Assembly: GCF_900111455.1 (NCBI RefSeq)
Contig: NZ_FOIE01000004.1
Location: 186,001-250,000, forward strand
Length of the DNA: 64,000 bases
Source: Geodermatophilus poikilotrophus
GTDB taxonomy: Bacteria > Actinomycetota > Actinomycetes > Mycobacteriales > Geodermatophilaceae
Direction of reading: 5' to 3'
Every line of letters starts with the position of its first letter. The first letter of the stretch is position 1. The notes beneath the pieces are model-generated. The model was not told the origin of the DNA, made no database searches, and saw nothing but the letters and a program-made list of their open reading frames with translations. This document shows, piece after piece, positions 34,581 through 43,759 of the stretch. Position numbers and translations under genes: made by a program.

Positions 34581-36377
34581 GTGCTGGCCCTGACCCCCCG
34601 GCCGCTGCAGACGGCGGGGGAGCGTGCGCTCTTCGCCGAGCTGGCCCGCTGGGACACCGGCGGCGCGGTCCGGGGTGCGGTCGTCGCCTCTCTGCCCGTC
34701 CTCGACGGACCGGTGGGCCGCCGGATCTCCGACGCGGTGCTCTTCGTGCCCGAGGGGCTCGCCGTCGTCCGCATCGCCGAGGTGCCCCGGCAGCGTGGCG
34801 TGGTCACCGCGCTGCCCGAGGGGTCGTGGACCGTCGGCCCCGAGGCCGGCCGCCCGGGCGAGGTGCTGCAGCTCTCCGGCGGTGGGTCCACGCCGCTGGA
34901 CGGGCTGATGCGCGCCGGCATGGACACCGCCGTGCGGCTGCGCCGCGCCGGCCTGGAGCCCGGCCGGATCGCCCGGCTCACCGTGCTGGTCGGCGACCTC
35001 TCCGGCCTGGTCCCCACCGACGGCGACCTGGGTGAGGGTGACCAGGTCGCCCTGCTCGAGCCGCGCTCGCTGCTGCTGGGCATCGCCCGCTCGGCCCGCT
35101 ACACCGGTGTCGCCAACCCGCGCCTGTGGACGACGGCCGACGTGCGTGCCGCCCTGGAGGCCCTCGAGCTCGACGGCCGGGTGCCGACCACCCAGGAGCT
35201 CAACGGCGAGGGCTTCCCCTACTCGCCCTACGTGCTGCGCACACCCGAGCTGCTCGCCCCGGCCGCGATGGCCGCGGCGGTGGCGGAGACCGAGGCCGGG
35301 GGAGCGTCCCCGGTGCCGGCGGCGCACCACCCGGCGCCGCACGCCGCCGTCCCCGAACCGCTGCGTCCGCTGGCCGACCCGGCGGCAGCCGCGGCCGTGG
35401 CCGCCGCCGCGATCCGCGCCGACGAGGAGGCCGCCCGCGCGGCGGCCCCGGCCCACACGCGCGCCCAGGACCTCGCCTTCGCCGCGCCGGCCCGGCCGCT
35501 GGATACCCTGGTCGGGCCCACCGCCGGCGTGCGCGAGGACGAGAGCGGTGGCATCGGCGGGCTGTTCGCCGCCGCCGAGCCGATCGCCGCCGAGCCGATC
35601 GCCGCCGAGCCGATCGCCGCCGAGCCGATCGCCGCCCAGCCCGCTGTGCCGCCGACCCGCGTCGAGGCCCCGGCCGCGCCGCCCGCGGCCGGTGCCCGGG
35701 CCGCCGGCGTCCCCCTGGTCGGGCCGCGCCGGCGGCAGCGCTCGCCGCGGCGCACCGCGGTGCTCGTCGCGGCCGCCCTGCTGCTCGTCGTCCTCCTCGG
35801 GGTGGGCGTGACCGCGCTGTTCGGTGGGGACGACGAGGCGAGTGCCGATGCGTCCCCGTCCGCCGCCGGGCAGGCCGGAGCGCCCGCCGAGGCCCCCGGC
35901 GGACCGCAGCCCGGGCAGATCGAGACGGTGGACGGCCGCACCTTCGTCGCGCAGCGGGTGCAGAGCGACCCCACCTGCGTCGGCAACGCCTACGGCGCGG
36001 TGGCCGACTTCTTCACCGCCACCGACTGCTCGGGCCTGGCGCGCGCGTTGTACTCGACCGACGTCGGCGGCCGGCCGGTCGTCGTCTCGGTGTCGGCGGC
36101 CGACATGGGTGAGCAGAGCGGCGCCCTGGCGCTGCGTGCTCTGGCCGACCGGAACGGCAGCGGCAACGTCAGCGACCTGCTGCGCGAGGGCGTCCGCTAC
36201 CCCGGCGGTCCCGCGAAGCTGTCCGGCGCGGAGTACGCAAGCGTCGTCTCCGGCAGCACCGTGACGATCGTCGAGACCGCCTGGGCCGGGCCCGGTTCGA
36301 CCGGTTCGACCGCCGACCTCGACGCCGTCGCCTCGACCGCGCTGGTGCTGCCCGTGCCGGAGCCCGCCGCCGGCTGA
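34581..36377 (+). CDS. Large single-membrane-helix hypothetical protein with tandem AEPIA repeats
   Basis: A 598-residue protein. Residues 1-235 look like a soluble domain of unknown type (ALTPRPLQTAGERALFAELA, SDAVLFVPEGLAVVRIAEVP). A long Ala/Pro-rich low-complexity region (~240-385) contains four tandem AEPIA units. One membrane helix (AVLVAAALLLVVLLGVGVTALF, ~393-414) and an external domain (~445-598) with two Cys (PTCVGNAYGAV and DCSGLARALYS) follow. Topology predicts the first domain in the cytoplasm and the Cys domain outside. The arrangement resembles Ser/Thr-kinase-like receptor layouts, but no kinase motif exists. Confidence 0.65.
   Translation: MLALTPRPLQTAGERALFAELARWDTGGAVRGAVVASLPVLDGPVGRRISDAVLFVPEGLAVVRIAEVPRQRGVVTALPEGSWTVGPEAGRPGEVLQLSGGGSTPLDGLMRAGMDTAVRLRRAGLEPGRIARLTVLVGDLSGLVPTDGDLGEGDQVALLEPRSLLLGIARSARYTGVANPRLWTTADVRAALEALELDGRVPTTQELNGEGFPYSPYVLRTPELLAPAAMAAAVAETEAGGASPVPAAHHPAPHAAVPEPLRPLADPAAAAAVAAAAIRADEEAARAAAPAHTRAQDLAFAAPARPLDTLVGPTAGVREDESGGIGGLFAAAEPIAAEPIAAEPIAAEPIAAQPAVPPTRVEAPAAPPAAGARAAGVPLVGPRRRQRSPRRTAVLVAAALLLVVLLGVGVTALFGGDDEASADASPSAAGQAGAPAEAPGGPQPGQIETVDGRTFVAQRVQSDPTCVGNAYGAVADFFTATDCSGLARALYSTDVGGRPVVVSVSAADMGEQSGALALRALADRNGSGNVSDLLREGVRYPGGPAKLSGAEYASVVSGSTVTIVETAWAGPGSTGSTADLDAVASTALVLPVPEPAAG
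35574..35633 (+). repeat. Four 15-bp tandem repeats inside a coding region
   Basis: GCCGAGCCGATCGCC is repeated four times in frame, encoding AEPIA units. The copies are identical, so unit number may vary between strains without a frameshift. Confidence 0.85.
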
Positions 36378-36397
36378 GGCCCTGCCCGGGGGCCTCA
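36375..36397. terminator. Bidirectional terminator sharing both stop codons
   Basis: TGAGGCCC and GGGCCTCA pair as an 8-bp stem between two convergent genes. The left arm begins with the TGA of the membrane protein gene and the right arm ends with the reverse of the TetR gene's TGA. Confidence 0.7.
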
Positions 36398-36988
36398 AGC
36401 GGTCGCAGCGGCCTCGGCCATCGCGGCCAGCAGCGCCGCCGTCCGCCGGCGGGGCAGCCGGCCGGCGCTGTGCGGGGTGGAGTTGACCAGCCCGAAGACG
36501 GCGTGCGCCCGGGCCCTGCTGGTCGCGGCGTCCGAGGCCGGGTGCACCCGCCCCAGGACGTCGACCCACACCTCGACGTAGCGGCGCTGCAGCCGGCGCA
36601 CCTGCGCGGCGTCCTCGTCGGCCAGCGAGCCGAGGTCGCGGTCGTGCACGGTGATCAGCGCGGGGTTGTCCAGCGCGAAGTCGACCTGGAAGGCGATCAG
36701 CGTGCGCAGCTGCGCCATCGGGTCGTCGCCGGCGGCGGCCACCCGTGCGGTGCCGCCCTCGAGCAGCCGCTCGCTGATGCGCAGCAGCATCTCGGCGAGC
36801 ATCGCGTCCTTGCTGGCGAAGTGCCGGTAGATCGCCGGCCCGGTCACCCCGACGGCCGCCCCGACGTCGTCCACCCCCACCGCGCGCGAGCCGCGCTCGG
36901 CGAACAGCTGCGCGGCGGCCTGCAGGATCTGCTCGCGGCGCGACGGGCGGGACGCGTCCGCGTGCAGCGCGGTGTTGGCGTCCGTCAC
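36395..36988 (-). CDS. TetR regulator of the acyl-CoA catabolic operon
   Basis: A 197-residue repressor. The N-terminal helix-turn-helix (~17-65) contains ILQAAAQLFAERGSRAVGVD and GVTGPAIYRHFASKDAMLAE; the remainder is a ligand and dimer domain that often accepts acyl-CoA. GTG 36988 is close to the conserved start. It is divergent from mccB, with two operator-like palindromes in the 57-bp gap, so it probably represses both itself and the mcc genes until a pathway acyl-CoA binds. Confidence 0.88.
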   Translation of the reverse strand: MTDANTALHADASRPSRREQILQAAAQLFAERGSRAVGVDDVGAAVGVTGPAIYRHFASKDAMLAEMLLRISERLLEGGTARVAAAGDDPMAQLRTLIAFQVDFALDNPALITVHDRDLGSLADEDAAQVRRLQRRYVEVWVDVLGRVHPASDAATSRARAHAVFGLVNSTPHSAGRLPRRRTAALLAAMAEAAATA

Positions 36989-36993
36989 GGCGG

Positions 36994-37040
36994 GGATGTT
37001 AACGCTCGTTGACCCGGTGCGTGAACCCTCGTTAACATCC
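36994..37040. promoter_or_regulatory. Paired TetR operators between tetR and mccB
   Basis: The gap contains a perfect 11-bp inverted repeat, GGATGTTAACG (36994-37004) and CGTTAACATCC (37030-37040). Each arm belongs to an imperfect 16-bp palindrome of type GTTAACG-CT-CGTTGAC (36998-37013 and 37021-37036). The TTAACG...CGTTAA form is common for TetR repressors of acyl-CoA catabolism. Position and symmetry make this a strong candidate site. Confidence 0.7.
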
Positions 37041-37045
37041 CGCCC

Positions 37046-38659
37046 GTGGACGCCCCCGTGCTTGCCGGCAGGCCGACGACCGACGGCGCGGCCGCCGCGC
37101 GCAACGCCGAGGCGCACGCCGGGCTCGTCGCCGACCTGACCGAGCAGCTGCGCCGGGTGGCGCTCGGCGGCGGGGAGCGGGCGCGCGAGCGGCACACCGC
37201 GCGGGGCAAGCTGCTGCCGCGCGAGCGGGTCGACGCGCTGCTCGACCCGGGCAGCCCGTTCCTGGAGCTCTCGCCGCTGGCCGCGCACGGCATGTACGGC
37301 GGCGAGGCGCCGGCCGCGGGGATCATCACCGGCATCGGGCGGGTGGCCGGCCGCGAGGTGGTCGTCGTCGCCAACGACGCCACCGTCAAGGGCGGCACCT
37401 ACTACCCGATGACGGTCAAGAAGCACCTGCGCGCCCAGGAGGTGGCGCTGCACAACCGGCTGCCCTGCGTCTACCTGGTCGACTCCGGCGGCGCCTTCCT
37501 GCCGATGCAGGACGAGGTCTTCCCCGACCGCGAGCACTTCGGCCGCATCTTCTACAACCAGGCCACGATGTCGCGGGCGGGGATCGCGCAGGTCGCCGCC
37601 GTCCTCGGCTCGTGCACCGCCGGGGGCGCCTACGTCCCGGCGATGAGCGACGAGGCGGTCATCGTCCGCGAGCAGGGCACGATCTTCCTCGGCGGTCCGC
37701 CGCTGGTGAAGGCCGCGACCGGCGAGGTGGTCACCGCCGAGGAGCTCGGCGGCGGCGACCTGCACAGCCGGGTCAGCGGGGTCACCGACCACCTGGCCGA
37801 GGACGACGCGCACGCGCTGCAGCTGGTCCGCCAGGTCGTCGGCACCCTCGGCCCCCGTGCGCCCCGGCCGTGGGACGTCGAACCGGTCGAGGAACCGCTG
37901 CACCCGGCGGAGTCGCTCTACGACGTGGTGCCGCCCGACCCGCGCACGCCCTACGACGTCCGCGAGGTCATCGCCCGGCTGGTCGACGGCAGCCGGTTCG
38001 CCGAGTTCAAGCCGCTCTACGGCCAGACGCTGGTCACCGGCTTCGCCCGGCTGCACGGCCACCCGGTCGGCATCGTCGCCAACAACGGCGTGCTGTTCGC
38101 CGAGTCCGCGCTCAAGGGCGCGCACTTCATCGAGCTGTGCGACCGCCGGTCGATCCCGCTGCTGTTCCTGCAGAACATCTCCGGGTTCATGGTCGGCCGC
38201 GACTACGAGGCCGGGGGGATCGCCAAGCACGGCGCGAAGATGGTCACCGCCGTGGCCTGCGCCCGGGTGCCCAAGTTGACCGTCGTGATCGGCGGTTCGT
38301 TCGGCGCCGGCAACTACTCGATGTGCGGCCGGGCCTACTCGCCCCGGTTCCTCTTCACCTGGCCCAACGCGCGCATCTCGGTCATGGGCGGCGAGCAGGC
38401 GGCGTCGGTGCTGGCCCAGGTCCGCCGCGACGGCCTGGAGGCCCGCGGGGAGGAGTGGCCGACCGAGGAGGAGGAGGCGTTCAAGAAGCCGATCCGCGAC
38501 CAGTACGAGACCCAGGGCCACCCCTACTACGCCACCGCCCGGCTCTGGGACGACGGCGTCATCGACCCCGCCCGGACCCGCACCGTGCTCGGCCTGGCCC
38601 TGTCCGCCTGCGCGAACGCGCCCCTCGAGGAGGTCGGCTATGGCGTCTTCCGGATGTGA
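37046..38659 (+). CDS. Methylcrotonyl-CoA carboxylase beta (carboxyltransferase) subunit
   Basis: A 537-residue carboxyltransferase. Residues ~40-290 are the N-terminal and ~300-535 the C-terminal crotonase-like halves. Phrases such as [35 protein letters not shown] and [16 protein letters not shown] closely fit the 3-methylcrotonyl-CoA type rather than acetyl- or propionyl-CoA carboxylases. It transfers the carboxyl from biotin in leucine and isovalerate breakdown. GTG 37046 lies 6 bases after the operator region, so the mRNA leader must be short or absent. It pairs with the alpha subunit at 39516. Confidence 0.92.
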   Translation: MDAPVLAGRPTTDGAAAARNAEAHAGLVADLTEQLRRVALGGGERARERHTARGKLLPRERVDALLDPGSPFLELSPLAAHGMYGGEAPAAGIITGIGRVAGREVVVVANDATVKGGTYYPMTVKKHLRAQEVALHNRLPCVYLVDSGGAFLPMQDEVFPDREHFGRIFYNQATMSRAGIAQVAAVLGSCTAGGAYVPAMSDEAVIVREQGTIFLGGPPLVKAATGEVVTAEELGGGDLHSRVSGVTDHLAEDDAHALQLVRQVVGTLGPRAPRPWDVEPVEEPLHPAESLYDVVPPDPRTPYDVREVIARLVDGSRFAEFKPLYGQTLVTGFARLHGHPVGIVANNGVLFAESALKGAHFIELCDRRSIPLLFLQNISGFMVGRDYEAGGIAKHGAKMVTAVACARVPKLTVVIGGSFGAGNYSMCGRAYSPRFLFTWPNARISVMGGEQAASVLAQVRRDGLEARGEEWPTEEEEAFKKPIRDQYETQGHPYYATARLWDDGVIDPARTRTVLGLALSACANAPLEEVGYGVFRM

Positions 38660-38678
38660 GCGGCGGACCGCCGCCGGT

Positions 38679-39203
38679 TCAGGCCCCCGCGACCGGTGGC
38701 GCGGTCGGGTCGGCAGCCTCGGCGGTGACCTCCCGGAGCACGTAGTCCTCGATCGTCTCGAGGTCGTGGGTGGAGCGCTTCACGATGGTGAGCAGGTCGC
38801 TCATCTTGCTGACCTCCTCGATCTGCTCCTTGATGAACCACTGCATGAACTGGTCGGAGGCGAAGTCGTTCTCCCGCCGGGCGACACCGATGAGCGCGTT
38901 GATCTGCTCGGTGACCCGCTTCTCCTGCTCCAGAGCGAGCTCCACGGGGGCGACGACGTCGGTGAACTCGTTGACCGGGGCGGGGACGCCCGGGATGCGG
39001 ACCGGCGCGTTGGAGTCCAGCAGGTACTGGACCATCATCATGGCGTGCTCGCGCTCCTCGAGCGCCTGGTCGAAGAACAGCTGGGCGGTCCGGGGCATGG
39101 TCAGCTCGTCGAAGTAGACGGCGCACGCCACGTACTGCTGGTGCGCGGCGAACTCGTTGCCGATCTGCGCGTTGAGCAGCTCGACGAAGGCAGGGGCGGC
39201 CAT
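38679..39203 (-). CDS. Ferritin (non-heme, iron storage)
   Basis: A 174-residue ferritin. The ferroxidase ligands are visible: NEFAAHQQYVACAVYF (first helix Glu), ALEEREHAMMM (ExxH), ELALEQEKRVTEQI and FMQWFIKEQIEE. The C-terminal ~15 residues (ADPTAPPVAGA) form a flexible tail. Assemblies of 24 subunits oxidise and store iron in the cytoplasm. The gene is convergent with mccB (19 bases between stops) and divergent from a small Cys-rich gene. Its insertion between mcc subunit genes is unusual. Confidence 0.93.
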   Translation of the reverse strand: MAAPAFVELLNAQIGNEFAAHQQYVACAVYFDELTMPRTAQLFFDQALEEREHAMMMVQYLLDSNAPVRIPGVPAPVNEFTDVVAPVELALEQEKRVTEQINALIGVARRENDFASDQFMQWFIKEQIEEVSKMSDLLTIVKRSTHDLETIEDYVLREVTAEAADPTAPPVAGA

Positions 39204-39319
39204 CGGGACTCCCGGACGTGTGCGGTGGCGGTTGCCGCACGCTATCCGGTGGCAGCTCGGTGCCGGTGGACCGGTCAGGAAGGCGAGGCTAACCTCGCCC
39301 CGTGGGGAAGTCCGGGCGC

Positions 39320-39487
39320 ATGCCCAAGAAGAAGTGCTGCCAGGACAAGCCGCGCTGCAAGCGGTGCCCCCTGCGGGCCCTCGCCGAGGGGACGCTGCCA
39401 CCGGGCTACACGGTCAAGAAGCGCCGCCTGGTCAAGCTCGACAAGGCGGAGAAGGTGCTCGCGAAGAGCACCCGGAAGGCTGCCTGA
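39320..39487 (+). CDS. Cys-rich basic mini-protein
   Basis: A 55-residue protein (from ATG 39320; GTG 39302 would add 6 residues). It begins MPKKKCCQDKPRCKRCPLRA and has four Cys in the pattern CC-x5-C-x2-C near the N-terminus, then a Lys/Arg/Leu-rich tail. The Cys cluster suggests a zinc or iron-sulfur knuckle. It resembles a conserved actinobacterial family of unknown function. It lies 28 bases upstream of mccA on the same strand and may be co-transcribed with it. Confidence 0.7.
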   Translation: MPKKKCCQDKPRCKRCPLRALAEGTLPPGYTVKKRRLVKLDKAEKVLAKSTRKAA

Positions 39488-39515
39488 CCGCACCTCCCGC
39501 GGGGGGTGCTGAGCC

Positions 39516-41516
39516 GTGTTCGACACCGTCCTGGTCGCCAACCGCGGCGAGATCGCCGTCCGGGTCATCCGCACGCTGCGCGCGATGGGCATCCGCTCGG
39601 TCGCCGTGTACAGCGCGGCCGACACCGGGGCGCGGCACGTCCGCGAGGCCGACGTCGCCGTCCCGATCGGCCCCGCGCCCGCCGTCGACAGCTACCTGTC
39701 CGTCGAGCGGGTGCTCGACGCCGCCGCCCGCACCGGGGCGCAGGCGGTCCACCCCGGCTACGGCTTCCTGTCCGAGAACGTCGAGTTCGCCCGGGCGTGC
39801 GAGAAGGCCGGGATCGTCTTCATCGGCCCGCCGGTCGCCGCGATCGAGGCGATGGGCGACAAGATCCGCGCCAAGCAGACCGTGGTGGCCGCCGGCGTCC
39901 CCGTCGTCCCCGGGCGGACCGAGCCGGGCATGTCGGACGACGAGGTCGCGGCGGCCGCGGTCGAGGTGGGCTTCCCGGTGCTGCTCAAGCCCAGCGCCGG
40001 TGGCGGCGGCAAGGGCATGCGGGTGGTGCGCGCGGAGGCGGAGTTGCGCGACGCCATCGCGGCCGCCCGGCGGGAGGCCCGCGGCTCCTTCGGCGACGAC
40101 ACCCTGCTGGTCGAGCGCTACGTCGGGTCGGCGCGGCACGTCGAGGTGCAGGTGCTCGGCGACGCCCACGGCACAGTCGTGCACCTCGGCGAGCGGGAGT
40201 GCAGCCTGCAGCGCCGGCACCAGAAGGTGGTCGAGGAGGCGCCGTCCCCGCTGCTGGACCCCGCCACCCGCACCGCGATGGGCACCGCCGCCGTCGAGGC
40301 CGCCCGCGCGGTGGGCTACACCGGCGCGGGCACGGTGGAGTTCATCGTCGACGCCGAGCGGCCGACCGACTTCTTCTTCCTGGAGATGAACACCCGGCTG
40401 CAGGTGGAGCACCCGGTCACCGAGATGGTCACCGGGCTGGACCTGGTCGAGCTCCAGGTGCGGGTCGCCGCCGGGGAGCGGCTGCCGCTGGCCCAGGACG
40501 ACGTCGTGCTCGACGGGCACGCCATCGAGGCCCGCCTCTACGCCGAGGACCCGGCCCGCGGCTTCCTGCCGCAGACCGGCACCGTGCTGGGCCTGCGCGA
40601 GCCGGCCGGACCGGGCGTGCGCCTCGACAGCTCGCTGGCCGTGGGCTCGGTCGTCGGCACCGACTACGACCCGATGCTGGCCAAGGTCGTCGCCTGGGGC
40701 CCCGACCGGGACACCGCCCGGGCCCGGCTGGTCGGCGCGCTCGGGCACACCGCCGTCCTCGGGGTGCCGACCAACACCGCGTTCCTGCGGGCGCTGCTCA
40801 CCGACCCCGACGTCGTCGCCGGGCGGCTGGACACCGGCCTCATCGAGCGCCGCGGCGAGGCGCTCACCGCTGCCGAGCCGGTGCCCCCGGCGGTGTACGC
40901 GGCCGCCGCGCTGGCCCTGCAGCTGGAGGCCGAGCCGGCCGGGCCGGTGGTCGACCGCTGGGACGTCCCCGACGGCTGGCGGCTGGGCGAGCCGGCCTGG
41001 ACGGTGCGCCGGCTGCAGGCCGCCGGCGGCGAGCAGGTCACCGTGCGGGTGCGCGGCCGCGCGTCCGCCGCCGAGGTGCAGATCGGGTACACCGACCCGG
41101 TGGCCGCCGCGGCGACGAGGGACGGCGACCAGCTGGCGGTGACCCTCGACGGGGTGACCTCCCGCTACGCCGTCGTCCACTCCGGTGGGCAGGTGTGGCT
41201 GGCCGCCGACGGCCGGGTCGTCGCGCTGCGCGAGCACGAGCGGCTGCACTCGACGGTCGAGGGCGCGGCCGGCGACGGCGCGGTCACCGCACCCATGCCG
41301 GGGACGGTGACGCTGGTCCAGGCGGCGGTCGGCGACCGGGTCGAGGCCGGCGCACCGCTGCTGGTGGTCGAGGCGATGAAGATGGAGCACGTGCTGACCG
41401 CACCCCTCGCGGGGACGGTCACCGAGCTCGGCGTGACGGCCGGCCAACAGGTCCGGCTCGACGAGCGGGTGGCCGTGGTGACCCCACCGGCCACCTCCCC
41501 TGAGCAGGAGACGTGA
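39516..41516 (+). CDS. Acyl-CoA carboxylase alpha subunit (biotin carboxylase and carrier)
   Basis: A 666-residue biotin-dependent enzyme. The biotin carboxylase N-domain begins [20 protein letters not shown]; the ATP-grasp part has [11 protein letters not shown] and [15 protein letters not shown]; a middle domain follows; and the C-terminal carrier has [11 protein letters not shown], where the Lys of AMKM is biotinylated. It carboxylates biotin with bicarbonate and ATP for transfer by the beta subunit at 37046. The order and neighbours suggest the methylcrotonyl-CoA carboxylase alpha subunit. Its stop overlaps the next gene's ATG by one base. Confidence 0.93.
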   Translation: MFDTVLVANRGEIAVRVIRTLRAMGIRSVAVYSAADTGARHVREADVAVPIGPAPAVDSYLSVERVLDAAARTGAQAVHPGYGFLSENVEFARACEKAGIVFIGPPVAAIEAMGDKIRAKQTVVAAGVPVVPGRTEPGMSDDEVAAAAVEVGFPVLLKPSAGGGGKGMRVVRAEAELRDAIAAARREARGSFGDDTLLVERYVGSARHVEVQVLGDAHGTVVHLGERECSLQRRHQKVVEEAPSPLLDPATRTAMGTAAVEAARAVGYTGAGTVEFIVDAERPTDFFFLEMNTRLQVEHPVTEMVTGLDLVELQVRVAAGERLPLAQDDVVLDGHAIEARLYAEDPARGFLPQTGTVLGLREPAGPGVRLDSSLAVGSVVGTDYDPMLAKVVAWGPDRDTARARLVGALGHTAVLGVPTNTAFLRALLTDPDVVAGRLDTGLIERRGEALTAAEPVPPAVYAAAALALQLEAEPAGPVVDRWDVPDGWRLGEPAWTVRRLQAAGGEQVTVRVRGRASAAEVQIGYTDPVAAAATRDGDQLAVTLDGVTSRYAVVHSGGQVWLAADGRVVALREHERLHSTVEGAAGDGAVTAPMPGTVTLVQAAVGDRVEAGAPLLVVEAMKMEHVLTAPLAGTVTELGVTAGQQVRLDERVAVVTPPATSPEQET

Positions 41517-42670
41517 TGCTGGACTACCGGCTCGACGAGGAGACCGAGGCCCTGCGCAAGGTCGTGCGCGAGTTCGCGCAGGACGTGATCGCCCCGCAGA
41601 TCGGCGCGTTCTACGAGGCCGACGAGTTCCCCACCGCGATCGTGCGGCAGATGGGCGAGCTCGGCCTGTTCGGCCTGCCCTTCCCCGAGGAGTACGGCGG
41701 CTCGGGTGGCACCTACTTCACCCTGTGCGTGGCGCTCGAGGAGCTGGCGCGGGTCGACTCGTCGGTGGCGATCACCCTGGAGGCCGGCGTCTCGCTGGGC
41801 GCCATGCCGATCTACCGGTTCGGCACCGAGGAGCAGAAGCAGCAGTGGCTGCCGCGGCTGTGCAGCGGCGAGGCGCTGGCTGCGTTCGGGCTGACCGAGC
41901 CCGGCGGCGGCTCGGACGCCGGGGCCACCCGCACCACCGCGCGCCTGGAGGACGGCTCCTGGGTGGTCAACGGGTCCAAGGCGTTCATCACCAACTCCGG
42001 GACCGACCTGACCGAGCTGGTCACCGTCACCGCGGTCACCGGCACCCGTCCCGACGGCGGCAAGGAGATCTCGGCGATCGCGATCCCGTCCGGGACGCCG
42101 GGCTTCAGCGTCGGCAAGCGGTACTCGAAGGTCGGCTGGAACGCCTCGGACACCCGCGAGCTGTCCTTCAGCGACTGCCGGGTGCCCGCGGAGAACCTGG
42201 TGGGGGAGCGCGGCCGCGGCTACGCGCAGTTCCTCTCCATCCTCGGCGAGGGCCGGATCGCGATCTCCGCGCTCGCCGTCGGGCTGGCCCAGGGCTGCGT
42301 CGACGAGTCGGTGAAGTACGCGGCGCAGCGGGAGGCGTTCGGTCAGCCGATCGGCCGCAACCAGGCGATCCAGTTCATGATCGCCGACATGGAGGTCCGC
42401 GCCTCCACCGCGCGGCTGGCCTACTACCGGGCCGCCGAGAAGATGCTGCGCGGCGAGCCGTACGGGCGGGAGGCCTCGATCGCCAAGCTGTACAGCTCGG
42501 AGGTGGCGATGGACAACGCCCGCTACGCCACCCAGGTGCACGGCGGCTACGGCTTCATGAACGAGTTCCCGGTGGGCCGCTTCTACCGCGACGCGAAGAT
42601 CCTGGAGATCGGCGAGGGCACCAGCGAGGTGCAGCGGATGCTCATCGCCCGCGACCTCGGCGTCGGCTGA
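41516..42670 (+). CDS. Acyl-CoA dehydrogenase (isovaleryl-CoA-type by context)
   Basis: A 384-residue flavoprotein. FAD and substrate motifs AAFGLTEPGGGSDAGATRTT and FITNSGTDLT are in the N-terminal half, QREAFGQPIGRNQAIQF in the third domain, and the GEGTSEVQRMLIAR end carries the catalytic Glu. It oxidises an acyl-CoA to the enoyl-CoA. ATG 41516 overlaps the mccA stop, so it is coupled to mccA. With methylcrotonyl-CoA carboxylase the likely substrate is isovaleryl-CoA from leucine, but a general short-branched-chain enzyme is also possible. Confidence 0.88.
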   Translation: MLDYRLDEETEALRKVVREFAQDVIAPQIGAFYEADEFPTAIVRQMGELGLFGLPFPEEYGGSGGTYFTLCVALEELARVDSSVAITLEAGVSLGAMPIYRFGTEEQKQQWLPRLCSGEALAAFGLTEPGGGSDAGATRTTARLEDGSWVVNGSKAFITNSGTDLTELVTVTAVTGTRPDGGKEISAIAIPSGTPGFSVGKRYSKVGWNASDTRELSFSDCRVPAENLVGERGRGYAQFLSILGEGRIAISALAVGLAQGCVDESVKYAAQREAFGQPIGRNQAIQFMIADMEVRASTARLAYYRAAEKMLRGEPYGREASIAKLYSSEVAMDNARYATQVHGGYGFMNEFPVGRFYRDAKILEIGEGTSEVQRMLIARDLGVG

Positions 42671-42687
42671 GGGAGGACCACCCTCCC
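42671..42687 (+). terminator. Weak terminator after the acyl-CoA dehydrogenase
   Basis: GGGAGG and CCTCCC form a 6-bp stem with a 5-base loop immediately after the stop codon. Short for a strong terminator. Confidence 0.4.
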
Positions 42688-42879
42688 CCACGCCTCGTAG
42701 GAGGACGGGGTTCTCCCACCTGCAGGGGGCCGGGCTCGGCGATCCCGCCGGGTCGGGCGGGGAGCGCTCGGCGGGCGGCACCGCGCGGCGACGTGCGGTC
42801 CGGCGGCCGGTCCCAGGGCTATGGTGCGCGGGCGCCCGAGCCCAGGGCGGCCCGATTCCACGGGGACGACGGAGCGCAC

Positions 42880-43734
42880 ATGTGCACGGAGCACACCGGC
42901 AGGGTGGCGCAGCAGCACCGCGACGGGACCGGGGCCGGCTTCTCCCGGCGGGCAGCGCTGGTGGGCGGGGCGGCCGCAGCCGTGACCGCTGCGCTGACCG
43001 GTACCGCTCGGGCCGAGGACCGGACCCCGCCGGCCCCGAGCTGGGGCCGACGTGGCCTCGCCGACCTCACGCACCCGCTGACCACGAGCCTGCCGATGTT
43101 CGTGCCCAGCGAGGCGCCGTCGCGCCGCACCGCCGTGACGATCGAGCAGAACGGCTACTACCTGCAGGAGTGGCGCGTCTTCGAGCACACCGGCACGCAC
43201 GTCGACGCGCCGGGACACTTCACGGCGGGTGGTCGCCTCGCGCCCGAGCTGCGGATCGACGAGCTCGTCACCCCCGCCGTCGTCATCGACATCAGCACGC
43301 GCGCGGCGGACGAGCCCGACACCGTCGTGACGATCGACGACGTCCGCGCGCACGAGCAGCGCCACGGCCGGATCCCGGACGGCGCCGCCGTCCTCATGGA
43401 CTCCGGCTGGGGCGCCAGGATCGGCGATCCGGAGGCCTACCGCGGCGCGGACGCGGCGGGGGCGCTGCACTTCCCCGGCTTCGGTGCGGACACCTGCGAG
43501 TGGTTGCTGGAGCGCCGGCGCATCCGCAGCCTCGGCGTCGACACGCTCAGCATCGACCCGGGCGTGTCCACGACCTTCGACACCCATCTCCTGCTCACCG
43601 GCGCCGACCGCTACGGGCTGGAGAACCTCGCCCACCTCGACCGCATCCCGGCCACGGGCGCGACGATCGTGGTCGGCCTCATCCCGTTCGAGGAGGGGTC
43701 GGGCGGTCCCGCGCGCGTCTTCGCCTCCTGGTGA
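42880..43734 (+). CDS. Tat-exported cyclase/kynurenine-formamidase-like protein
   Basis: A 284-residue metal hydrolase of the cyclase family. The N-terminus has a twin-arginine signal (SRRAALVGGAAAAVTAALTG then ARAED), so folded export is likely. The family signature HTGTHVDAPGHF (HxGTHxDxPxH) near ~105 binds the metal. Later conserved phrases are VLMDSGWG and LGVDTLSIDPG. Members hydrolyse amides, lactones or polyketide chains; the substrate is unknown here. GGAG precedes the ATG. It lies 190 bases downstream of the acyl-CoA dehydrogenase and is probably separate. Confidence 0.88.
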   Translation: MCTEHTGRVAQQHRDGTGAGFSRRAALVGGAAAAVTAALTGTARAEDRTPPAPSWGRRGLADLTHPLTTSLPMFVPSEAPSRRTAVTIEQNGYYLQEWRVFEHTGTHVDAPGHFTAGGRLAPELRIDELVTPAVVIDISTRAADEPDTVVTIDDVRAHEQRHGRIPDGAAVLMDSGWGARIGDPEAYRGADAAGALHFPGFGADTCEWLLERRRIRSLGVDTLSIDPGVSTTFDTHLLLTGADRYGLENLAHLDRIPATGATIVVGLIPFEEGSGGPARVFASW

Positions 43735-43759
43735 ACCCGCGGCCCGCCCACACGCCTCC

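Noticed and set aside
34581-36377. Possible receptor Ser/Thr kinase
   Set aside because: Topology is similar, but no kinase motifs (HRD, DFG, GxGxxG) are present in the cytoplasmic part.
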